A model generated the notes under the pieces. It was not told the DNA's origin and made no database searches. It saw nothing but the letters and a program-made list of their open reading frames with translations. Shown here one piece after another: positions 10,579 to 17,622 of a stretch of DNA of 64,000 nucleotides. The DNA comes from Winogradskyella psychrotolerans RS-3. Its GTDB lineage: Bacteria; Bacteroidota; Bacteroidia; Flavobacteriales; Flavobacteriaceae. The stretch is from assembly GCF_000427335.1 (NCBI RefSeq), contig NZ_ATMR01000124.1:124001-188000 (forward strand). The letters run 5' to 3'. Position 1 is the first letter of the stretch. Each line of letters begins with the position of its first letter. The position numbers were made by a program, and so were the translations under genes.

Positions 10579-11539
10579 GCATTCTGTTCCGTAATTTTTG
10601 AGGTTTTAAAACTTCAATAGTATCACCAAATCCTAAAATAAGACGTTCCAGCTCAAAATTTATCTGTACAAATATATTGAAAATCACACCGTCCTCTGTT
10701 TCTTCAATGATACGTTGCGAGGGATGGAAAGGTTTTGTAATGACATAAGGTGCATTTTTGTTGTCTATTTTAAACTGAATGCGTTCTGCTCTAGAATTTG
10801 AAACGGTAACACCAACAACGTCCTTGTAATAGTCATCACCATCAATTTTGAAATCCTCGTAAATTTCATCATCAAGCGAGACAATTTCAGTCATTCTGTC
10901 TAAAGCCAAAGTGATAAATTTTCCTTTCTGATTAGCTAATAAAAACCACCGATTATTAAATTCTTTTAGTAATTGCGGATGTACAATCATAACACTCGCA
11001 TTTCGTGCTTTAAAAGATTGATAAGTTACTTCTATCACGTTTTGTGTCTGAATCGCAGCATACAACACATCAATAAATTCAAGCCCTTTTAGCTGTTCGT
11101 TTTTATCTAAATGAATAATAGGACGTTTGTCTTTCTGTGATGAATTTACCGAGTCTTCCAAACGTTGTAAAACACCATCCATTTCTTTAAATAATGAAAA
11201 ATCTTTAAACTGTCTCAATAACTGAATCGCCTCATTCATCACTTTGATATCCTTATCGGTTACAGGAATATTAATAATACTATACTTAGCATCCTCATAT
11301 TTATAAAACTTACGGTCATAAACCACAATGGGAGCATTGTAACCTAATTTGTCACTTCGCATCATTTGTAGATCTAACTGAACAGTTCTTTTGCTCACAT
11401 CAACAGCTTTGCCTTCGTATTCGTATAAAGCATCCGATACCGCTTCAATTAGGTCGTTAAGCGTCCATTTCCTAAACTGATTCTGAAGACATTTATCGAT
11501 GGTTTTATAGCGTATTAATGCGTTTTTATTTACTGCCAT
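10529..11539 (-). CDS. WYL-domain transcriptional regulator
   Basis: The 336-aa protein has an N-terminal winged-helix region (MAVNKNALIRYKTIDKCLQ..., about 1-75). A WYL domain occupies roughly residues 145-215 (EVTYQSFKARNASVMIVHP...NRWFLLANQKGKFITLALDRM), followed by a C-terminal WCX-like region. WYL proteins sense ligands, possibly nucleic acid-derived, and often control DNA-damage or defence genes. This one is transcribed away from the RtcB/slipin/tRNA-like island and separated from it by about 580 bp, so it is a candidate regulator; that link is inference. It is convergent with the ABC ATPase gene, with overlapping 3' ends. Confidence 0.9.
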   Translation of the reverse strand: MAVNKNALIRYKTIDKCLQNQFRKWTLNDLIEAVSDALYEYEGKAVDVSKRTVQLDLQMMRSDKLGYNAPIVVYDRKFYKYEDAKYSIINIPVTDKDIKVMNEAIQLLRQFKDFSLFKEMDGVLQRLEDSVNSSQKDKRPIIHLDKNEQLKGLEFIDVLYAAIQTQNVIEVTYQSFKARNASVMIVHPQLLKEFNNRWFLLANQKGKFITLALDRMTEIVSLDDEIYEDFKIDGDDYYKDVVGVTVSNSRAERIQFKIDNKNAPYVITKPFHPSQRIIEETEDGVIFNIFVQINFELERLILGFGDTIEVLKPQKLRNRMLKKLKTSVRNYEEIEN

Positions 11540-11827
11540 TTAGATTCAAATTTTGATATACCATAAAAGTAAAATATTAGTGCGCAATTATCATGCGTAG
11601 CTAAGAAAATTCATAAAAATGTTCATCGATTGAAAAAAATATTTGCATTTCTCAAAAAAATATAATACTTCGTATTATGGTGCTCAATTTTAAGCGATTC
11701 GAAAAATAAACTTTGTAAAGTCAAAAAAAAGCTCAATATTTGCAACGTAATAAATGAATATTCTGGCTGCTAAGCGAAGTCGAAGTGAGCTAAATTGCAA
11801 CTAAAATCAGATTAAAAATTAGAAACT

Positions 11828-11902
11828 ATGAGTTTATGTATAACATATCAAAACGATCCAAAAGGAATTCTGCCTTTTGTGATGCTTCGTGATTATCGTT
11901 AG
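11828..11902 (+). CDS. Possible 24-aa leader peptide upstream of the RNA-repair island
   Basis: A short frame begins ATG AGT TTA TGT (MSLCITYQ...) and ends ...MLRDYR before TAG. An AATATTTG sequence at 11735-11742, with TTTG at 11712-11715, resembles a promoter, and a strong terminator follows at 11928. The arrangement promoter, short ORF, terminator looks like a leader/attenuator or a small RNA. I recognise no homologue, and a frame this short may be chance. Confidence 0.35.
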   Translation: MSLCITYQNDPKGILPFVMLRDYR

Positions 11903-11927
11903 ATAAACTTTTCAAATTTATAAATGA

Positions 11928-11967
11928 AAAATCCGAAGCCAGTTAAATACTGTTTCGGATTTTTTGT
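11928..11967 (+). terminator. Terminator/attenuator after the short ORF
   Basis: AAAATCCGAA pairs with TTCGGATTTT across a 16-nt loop and is followed by a T-rich tract. It ends the putative short transcript before the TPR gene. Confidence 0.8.
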
Positions 11968-12029
11968 TTTCCACAATTAGCGATTCTGCTAAACATATTT
12001 CCACAAACAGTAATTATAAAACGAACTTT

Positions 12030-12122
12030 ATGTCATTCTGAGCACAGCGAAGAATCTCATGTACAGTTCAAATGAAACTATAAATATTTAAAAAAGAGAT
12101 CCTGAATCCAATTCAGGACAAT
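12030..12122. repeat. Flavobacterial REP-like element
   Basis: It contains GTCATTCTGAGCACAGCGAA followed by GAATCTC and ends in a TCCTGAAT...ATTCAGGA hairpin, the typical two-part layout of extragenic REP elements in Flavobacteriaceae. Similar pieces lie at 15534-15600 and 24235-24302. It runs up to the TPR start codon. Confidence 0.65.
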
Positions 12123-12702
12123 GAAAACCATGGACACGAATTTGTTAAACAACTACGTGCTTAAAGCCATAGATGCTTATCCATACGAACTAGAAGAAAC
12201 AGTAGAAAATCTAAACTACGCCTTATCCTATGAATCTAACAATGCTTATGCCTTGTATTTAATGGGACGTTTACAAGCCGAACAATTTGGCGATTACGAA
12301 AAAGCCAAGCACTATTATGCAGAGGCTTTGGCAAGCAAACTCGATTTTCACAAAGTGTATGCGCACTACATTTTAGTTTTAATATGGAATGAAGATTACG
12401 ACGAAGCTCAGAAATTAATTGATTTCGCATTGACTGTCAAGGGAGTCTATAAAAGTGAAATCCACCTGTTTCAAGGGTATGTTTATGAATGTCTTCAGAA
12501 GTACAAGAAAGCATTAAAGGCTTTAAAGCTCGCAAAGCGAATTGCTTATAACAACAGTTACGTCAGTTTTATAGATTCTGAAATGAAAAGAATCAAAAAC
12601 AAAATGAAACCTAAAAAGACTAAAAAAACCAAGAGCAAGAAGAAAAAGAAGAATAAAATAAAAAATAATTTAACTACGCAAAAAGATTGCGCATTAGCTT
12701 GA
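12121..12702 (+). CDS. TPR protein with lysine-rich tail, first protein gene of the RNA-repair island
   Basis: The 193-aa protein has no signal peptide. Residues 10-150 form TPR-like helix pairs (for example NAYALYLMGRLQAEQFGDYEKAKHYYAEAL and HLFQGYVYECLQKYKKALKALKLAKRI cores). From about residue 155 it becomes a very basic tail (KMKPKKTKKTKSKKKKKNK) that could bind RNA. The in-frame ATG at 12130 is an alternative start. It lies directly upstream of the tRNA-like array and on the same strand as slipin and RtcB. A role with those RNAs is inferred from position and charge only; the specific family is not recognised. Confidence 0.75.
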   Translation: MKTMDTNLLNNYVLKAIDAYPYELEETVENLNYALSYESNNAYALYLMGRLQAEQFGDYEKAKHYYAEALASKLDFHKVYAHYILVLIWNEDYDEAQKLIDFALTVKGVYKSEIHLFQGYVYECLQKYKKALKALKLAKRIAYNNSYVSFIDSEMKRIKNKMKPKKTKKTKSKKKKKNKIKNNLTTQKDCALA

Positions 12703-12759
12703 AATATTTGCAGAGTAATTAATTAGAAGTCTTTTTGGAATCAGATTTTTAAAAGTAGC

Positions 12760-12788
12760 GCTCTGTTAGAAAAGGAATCTAGCAGAGC
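12760..12788 (+). other. Strong RNA hairpin before the first tRNA-like gene
   Basis: GCTCTGTTAGA pairs with TCTAGCAGAGC (11 bp, one G-U) around a 7-nt AAAGGAA loop. There is no T-run, so it is not a typical terminator; it may be a processing or protein-binding structure. Confidence 0.5.
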
Positions 12789-12855
12789 TTAATAAAAGTT
12801 CTTTATCATAATAAAAACGGAAGCATTGAGCAATTGGTTGGCTCATCAGACTGAA

Positions 12856-12912
12856 ATGCGTTTTTACGCATTCAACGAATCTTATTTATAAAAATAAAAA
12901 TTGTTGAGTTAA
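12856..12912 (+). other. Intron-like insert in the anticodon loop of tRNA-like A
   Basis: About 57 nt. It starts with a hairpin (AATGCGT...ACGCATT) followed by CAACGAATC and ends GTTGAGTTAA. The A-rich flanks leave the boundary uncertain by 1-2 nt; the canonical 37/38 site is compatible. Confidence 0.55.
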
Positions 12913-12943
12913 AATCTGGTTTTTTTAAGCCTGTAGGTTTGAA

Positions 12944-12992
12944 ATGCCTAGCATTCACGAACACCAAAATAAAATAATAAAGCAGTGAGTAG
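12944..12992 (+). other. Intron-like insert in the T-loop of tRNA-like A
   Basis: About 49 nt. Hairpin AATGC-CTA-GCATT, then CACGAACACC, ending AGCAGTGAGTAG. Removing it restores a 7-nt T-loop, TTTGAAT. Confidence 0.6.
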
Positions 12993-13122
12993 TCCTACTG
13001 CTTCCACATCAAGGGAACTGTTTTCCGTAACCAATGACAGTTAGAGGAAATTAATATAATCTGTAATTTATGATAAGGTGTAGCAAATATGCAAGTCCCA
13101 AATCAATTAGCAGAATTGAACA

Positions 13123-13275
13123 TCAAAATTCAGAAATAATGAGCGAAGAGATGAAGATGCGAAGCAAAGCTTCAAGCACGAAATCTCGAAAGTGAATGAT
13201 GCTTTAGCAAATGTAAAGCATTCACGAATACCTTATTAAACAATATGTATTTAATGAGTAATTCCTACATTTTGA
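13123..13275 (+). other. Degenerate third tRNA-like/insert unit (C)
   Basis: TCAAAAT (13123-13129) can pair with ATTTTGA (13269-13275), directly preceded by CCTAC (13264-13268), the same T-stem 3' strand as in unit A. Inside are a copy of the insert start (AATGT-AAA-GCATT then CACGAATACC, 13211-13232) and insert end (AATGAGTAA, 13254-13262). A second GATGC...GCACGAA hairpin lies near 13156-13183. No GTAGG partner or proper D-arm is visible, so this is a decayed or more complex copy. Confidence 0.35.
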
Positions 13276-13364
13276 TTGTGATTTTTTGGTTCGTTTTGCA
13301 TCAAGGCAAAATGAATATGAAGAAAAAGATAGGTAAAGCTTAAAAAAGTTCTTTAAAATAAAAA

Positions 13365-13487
13365 CTGAGAAGATATCGATTGGTTGTTTACTCGCTTTGG
13401 ATGCGAGAGGTTGCAGGTTCGAAATGCAAAGCATTCACGAATACCTAATTATCAATTAATAGCAAATGAGTAATCCTGCTTCTCAGA
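13365..13487 (+). tRNA. tRNA-like gene B (Pro-like, UGG) interrupted in the T-loop
   Basis: Acceptor CTGAGAA (13365-13371) pairs 7/7 with TTCTCAG (13480-13486), with A at 13487 as discriminator. The anticodon arm CTCGC-TTTGGAT-GCGAG (13391-13407) is perfect and gives anticodon TGG (proline). The variable loop is AGGTT (5 nt). T-stem GCAGG (13413-13417) pairs 5/5 with CCTGC (13475-13479). The T-loop is TTCGAA, then a 50-nt insert, then T, so removal gives the consensus TTCGAAT. Without the insert the molecule is 73 nt, class I size. The weak point is the D-stem (TATC/TTTA). No CCA is encoded. The leader just upstream resembles that of unit A. Confidence 0.7.
13424..13473 (+). other. Intron-like insert in the T-loop of tRNA-like B
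   Basis: About 50 nt. Hairpin AATGC-AAA-GCATT, then CACGAATACC, an A/T-rich middle and the end AGCAAATGAGTAA. It closely matches the insert at 12944-12992 in ends, length and position between T-loop bases 59 and 60. Confidence 0.65.
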
Positions 13488-13640
13488 CTGAGATTCCTGC
13501 TTTCGCAGGAAGTAATATCAAGCAAGTCTTGTTAAGTGTTTCTGTATAGCACTATTGTATAAATCCTTACTATTTAGTATGAGGATATTATATGCAACTT
13601 GACTTGAAGGCTTCGGTTATTAGCCAAATAATAACCGCCA

Positions 13641-13709
13641 TCTATGTACACAGGTTCGAATCCTGTCTTCTCTAACGGGAAGTAGCTAAGTTCGGTTAAG
13701 CAGTAGATC
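13641..13709 (+). other. Possible circularly permuted tRNA-like unit 1 (3' half before 5' half)
   Basis: A 3' half comes first: TCTAT, GTAC, T-arm ACAGG-TTCGAAT-CCTGT (13650-13666), acceptor strand CTTCTCT (13667-13673) and A. After AC comes a 5' half: GGGAAG (13677-13682, pairing 6 bp with CTTCTC including one G-U), TA, a D-arm GCTA-AGTTCGGTT-AAGC and GTAGA, which pairs with the upstream TCTAT. The anticodon junction cannot be fixed. No anticodon 3' strand follows the 5' half, so a normal gene order does not work. Confidence 0.45.
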
Positions 13710-13714
13710 AATGT

Positions 13715-13787
13715 GTAGGTTCGAATCCTACCAAGACCAAAAGGTCTTGTGGCGAAATTGGTAGACGCGCAACACTTTAGATGTTGT
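13715..13787 (+). other. Circularly permuted tRNA-like unit 2 (Leu-like)
   Basis: The 3' half is T-arm GTAGG-TTCGAAT-CCTAC (13715-13731), acceptor CAAGACC (13732-13738) and A. After a 3-nt linker (AAA) the 5' half starts: GGTCTTG (13743-13749), a 7/7 match to the acceptor strand just before it. Then come TG, a D-arm GCGAAATTGGTAGACGC typical of tRNA-Leu, and an anticodon arm CAACA-CTTTAGA-TGTTG. By geometry the anticodon is TTA; by alignment with tRNA-Leu it could be TAG. No CAAGACC copy is seen downstream, so the only matching 3' half lies upstream. The structure is seen directly; permutation is the inference. Confidence 0.55.
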
Positions 13788-13793
13788 ATTTGA

Positions 13794-13820
13794 AATGGAC
13801 TCATAATCCATATTCCCGAA
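13794..13820 (+). other. Insert-start-like motif downstream of the permuted 5' half
   Basis: AATGGA-CTCATAA-TCCATATT followed by CCCGAA resembles the start of the tRNA inserts (hairpin, then CNCGAA). It follows TTTGAA-like sequence directly. Its hairpin loop also reads like a CAT anticodon arm, so part of it may be another tRNA fragment. Confidence 0.4.
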
Positions 13821-14166
13821 GAAGGTCACTTTTAAAAATCGACCACCAAGTGCGTCACACTTTAAATGGCAAAAACAAAGTGAACTAAAACTCGCAACAG
13901 CAACTAGTTGTTAGTGCAGTCTAGAAAACACCTTGACATACAAATTGTATTGTAGGTCGCTTTAGGTATTCTTTTAAAGATTCATTTTTCAATTATAGTT
14001 TCGGCAATCGTCGTTTCAACATTGATAAATCATCTGCAAAACAATTCTTAAAACACTTAAAATCGATTGTATTTCCGTAGTTAGAAAGATGGTTTTATTT
14101 CGCTTTGTTAGTGAAACTTGTTTTTGAAAAGTCTAAAAGACGCATTCAAAAATAATAGTGGAACTA

Positions 14167-14191
14167 ATCCCGCTGAAGAGCGGGATCTTTT
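14167..14191 (+). terminator. Terminator closing the tRNA-like array
   Basis: ATCCCGCT-GAAG-AGCGGGAT followed by CTTTTT. It lies 37 nt before the slipin start, so read-through may control slipin and RtcB. The sequence also resembles local REP hairpins. Confidence 0.7.
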
Positions 14192-14227
14192 TGAATAGTC
14201 ATTCCGGAAAACGGAATTCTATTATAA

Positions 14228-15384
14228 ATGTATAACCGTTCTGAAGTAAAAAAAAGAAAACTAAAGGACAAAAAATTAGAAATCATGCATAGAGAAAGAA
14301 TTAATGCAGGTACAGTAGGTTTGGTGTTTAAAAATGGTAATTACACGCGTGTTATTACAGAAGGAAAGCATTGGATAAAATTTAGCGAGCAAGTCTTAAG
14401 ATGCGATTTGTCACAAGCTTTCAGTGCGCCAAAAGCATTAGAAATCTTGCTTAAAGATGAGGTCTTAGCAGCAATGTTAACCCTAGTTGACGTAAAAGAT
14501 AACGAGATTGTTTTGGTTTACGAAAACAAAACTTTAAACGCATGTTAACTGCTGGTCGTTATACATTTTGGAACAGCTTAATTGACTACAAATTTGTAAC
14601 TGCCGATTTAAGTAAAATCGAAATTACAGAAGACATCAGTAAAGCCTTGTATAGCAATATGCAATTGCGTCAATACATTAGAACTTTTGAAGTTGCTGCT
14701 TTTGAAAAAGCCATTATGATTGTTAATGATACGTTTGTTAAAATCTTAGAGCATGGGACTTATCATTTCTGGAAAAACGAGCAAACCATTAAAATAGCAA
14801 AAGCCGATATGCGTCAATTGCAATTAGAAGTTGCTGGTCAAGAGTTATTGACCAAAGACAAAGCGACAGTTCGTATTAACTTTTATGCACAATTCAAGGT
14901 TACAGACGTTGAAACAGCGTTGATGCATAACAAAGATTACGAAAAACAATTGTACACAATTTTGCAATTGGCATTAAGAGCGTTTGTTGGCGCTTATACT
15001 TTAGACGAATTGTTAGAGCAAAAGGAAACCATTGCAACAGCCGTTTTAGAAGATGTAAAAACACAAGCTCAAAAATTGGGTGTTATTGTATTGCATTCTG
15101 GTATTAGAGACGTCATTTTACCAGGTGATATGAAAGACATCATGAACCAAGTTTTGATTGCTCACAAAAAAGCGCAAGCTAATGTAGTAACCAGACGAGA
15201 AGAAACAGCTTCTACTAGAAGCTTGTTAAATACCGCGAAATTAATGGAAGATAACAGCATGTTGTTTAAATTAAAAGAGATGGAATATGTTGAGAAAATT
15301 GCTGATAAAATTGGCGAAATTACAGTTGCTGGCAACGGTAACGTCATTGAACAATTAAAGGATATTTTCTCTGTAAATAAGTAA
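14228..15384 (+). pseudogene. Slipin (stomatin/prohibitin-like SPFH protein) of the RtcB locus, frameshifted
   Basis: The first frame (14228-14548) covers the N-terminus (RINAGTVGLVFKNGNYTRVITEGKHWI...). The rest (LTAGRYTFWNSLIDYKF... to VNK) continues from 14542 in another frame. One base lost near 14550-14554 (probably GTTTAA reduced to GTTAA) would reconnect them as about 385 aa. The SPFH domain and a basic/acidic coiled helix with AHKKAQANVVTRREETASTRSLLNTAKLMEDN follow the usual pattern. Slipins of this type are encoded next to RtcB in many bacteria, but their job there is not settled. ATG 14285 is an alternative start. I favour a sequencing error over a dead gene. Confidence 0.85.
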
Positions 15385-15395
15385 ATTCTATAATC

Positions 15396-15475
15396 CTGTA
15401 AGGTTTCAAAAACCTTGTAGGTATTATAAGTAGCCAAACCTACAAGGTCAAAAAAAGACCTTGCAGGATAAATAA
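15396..15475. repeat. Inverted-repeat (REP-like) element between slipin and rtcB
   Basis: CCTGTAAGGTT...AACCTTGTAGGT and ACCTACAAGGTC...GACCTTGCAGG form nested hairpins typical of flavobacterial intergenic repeats. Confidence 0.6.
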
Positions 15476-15533
15476 AATTCAAGTACGCAAAAATATTGCC
15501 CAGCACACTATAATATTTGTAGTGTGATATAAA

Positions 15534-17043
<1,510 letters not shown>

Positions 17044-17209
17044 TTGATAACAAGACTTGTTGGGTTTTCAAAATTTGAAAGATTAAAATATTATTCAAAA
17101 AGGAAAAAAATAGTCTGACTTCGGTTGCTCTGCTTTTTTTAATTAAAGAGAGTAGTAGTTAGAGTAGTAGTTAGAAAAGTTGCTAATTATGAGGTTATTA
17201 AAAATGAAA

Positions 17210-17279
17210 AAGGATGAACAGTTGTTCATCCTTTTTGCCCCAAATCTACCATAAACTTAACCTACTTATGTTATGGTGA
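17210..17279 (+). ncRNA. Repeated intergenic RNA-like element, copy 1
   Basis: A terminator-like hairpin (AAGGATGAAC-AGTT-GTTCATCCTT, T-run) is followed by a 43-nt segment, 17237-17279, starting GCCCCAAATCTACC and ending TTATGGTGA. Inside, ACCATAA pairs with TTATGGT. A second copy lies at 17449. Just upstream (17149-17175) AGAGTAGTAGTT is tandemly repeated. The 579-bp gap between rtcB and purF holds nothing else I recognise. Confidence 0.5.
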
Positions 17280-17448
17280 GTCAAATATAAGTGGACAATA
17301 TTGTAAGTAATGCATTTTTTTGGATAAACGACCTATATATTAGTCTAAGCGTGGAAAGTGCAATGTTTATAAGATAATAACTGTATAAATACACATTACG
17401 TATAATTATAGGCCTTAAAATATTATTTCAATAAAGCGCATAAAAAAA

Positions 17449-17515
17449 GGTGAACGAAGTTCACCTTTTTTTGCCCCAAATCTACCATGAACTTAACCTA
17501 CTTATGTTATGGTGA
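17449..17515 (+). ncRNA. Repeated intergenic RNA-like element, copy 2
   Basis: The hairpin is different (GGTGAAC-GAA-GTTCACC, T7) but is followed by the same 43-nt segment (17473-17515) with one change, A to G. That change keeps pairing with the 3' strand as a G-U on this strand but would be A-C on the other. Confidence 0.5.
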
Positions 17516-17622
17516 TACCAATGTATATTTAATTTGTTAAAACAAATCAATAATCGGCTTAAATACATATTTATCCGACAAAAAACATTTTTTATCGGAT
17601 AAAAGGTTTTGTTTACTGTGTT

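Larger units (their letters stand above)
12819..13006 (+). tRNA. tRNA-like gene A (Phe-like, GAA) interrupted by two inserts
   Basis: The ends pair perfectly as an acceptor stem (GGAAGCA 12819-12825 with TGCTTCC 12999-13005; A at 13006). Then come TT, a D-arm GAGC-AATTGGTTG-GCTC, and anticodon stem TCAGA (12846-12850) pairing with TCTGG (12915-12919). The T-stem GTAGG (12933-12937) pairs with CCTAC (12994-12998). The anticodon loop is split: CTGAA is followed by a 57-nt insert and then AA, giving CTGAAAA with anticodon GAA if joined. The T-loop is also split: TTTGAA, a 49-nt insert, T. Oddities: a 13-nt variable region (TTTTTTT-AAGCCT) where about 5 nt is expected, and no encoded CCA. Either a spliced tRNA, a tRNA mimic or a decayed tRNA. 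Confidence 0.65.

Noticed and set aside
12856..12992. Hammerhead-type ribozyme cores suggested by CGAA and TGAGT elements
   Set aside because: The invariant CUGANGA and GAAA arrangement could not be completed. Self-cleavage remains open, but not by that motif.
13222..13434. 70-aa minus-strand frame in the tRNA-like array
   Set aside because: No homology, no start signals, and it covers RNA structure and insert motifs; treated as chance.
12950..13440. CRISPR array, because a GCATTCACGAA repeat occurs three times
   Set aside because: Spacings are 267 and 213 nt, the flanks are themselves related, and no cas genes are present.
12819..13487. Group I or group II introns as an explanation for the inserts
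   Set aside because: At 49-57 nt they are far too short and lack the required core elements.
13574..13804. 76-aa minus-strand frame across the tRNA pieces
   Set aside because: It is a shadow: two T-arm sequences read as repeats such as GLGRIRTY and KTGFEPVY, a known artefact of tRNA T-arms translated backwards.
13921..13960. TTGACA with a palindrome (ATACAAATTGTAT) as a promoter and operator
   Set aside because: TTGACA -35 boxes are not used by the Bacteroidota primary sigma factor, and there is no suitable -7. The palindrome alone is weak evidence.
14228..14548. Separate small 106-aa gene before slipin
   Set aside because: It joins the slipin frame after one added base and holds the family's N-terminal sequence, so it is the same gene.
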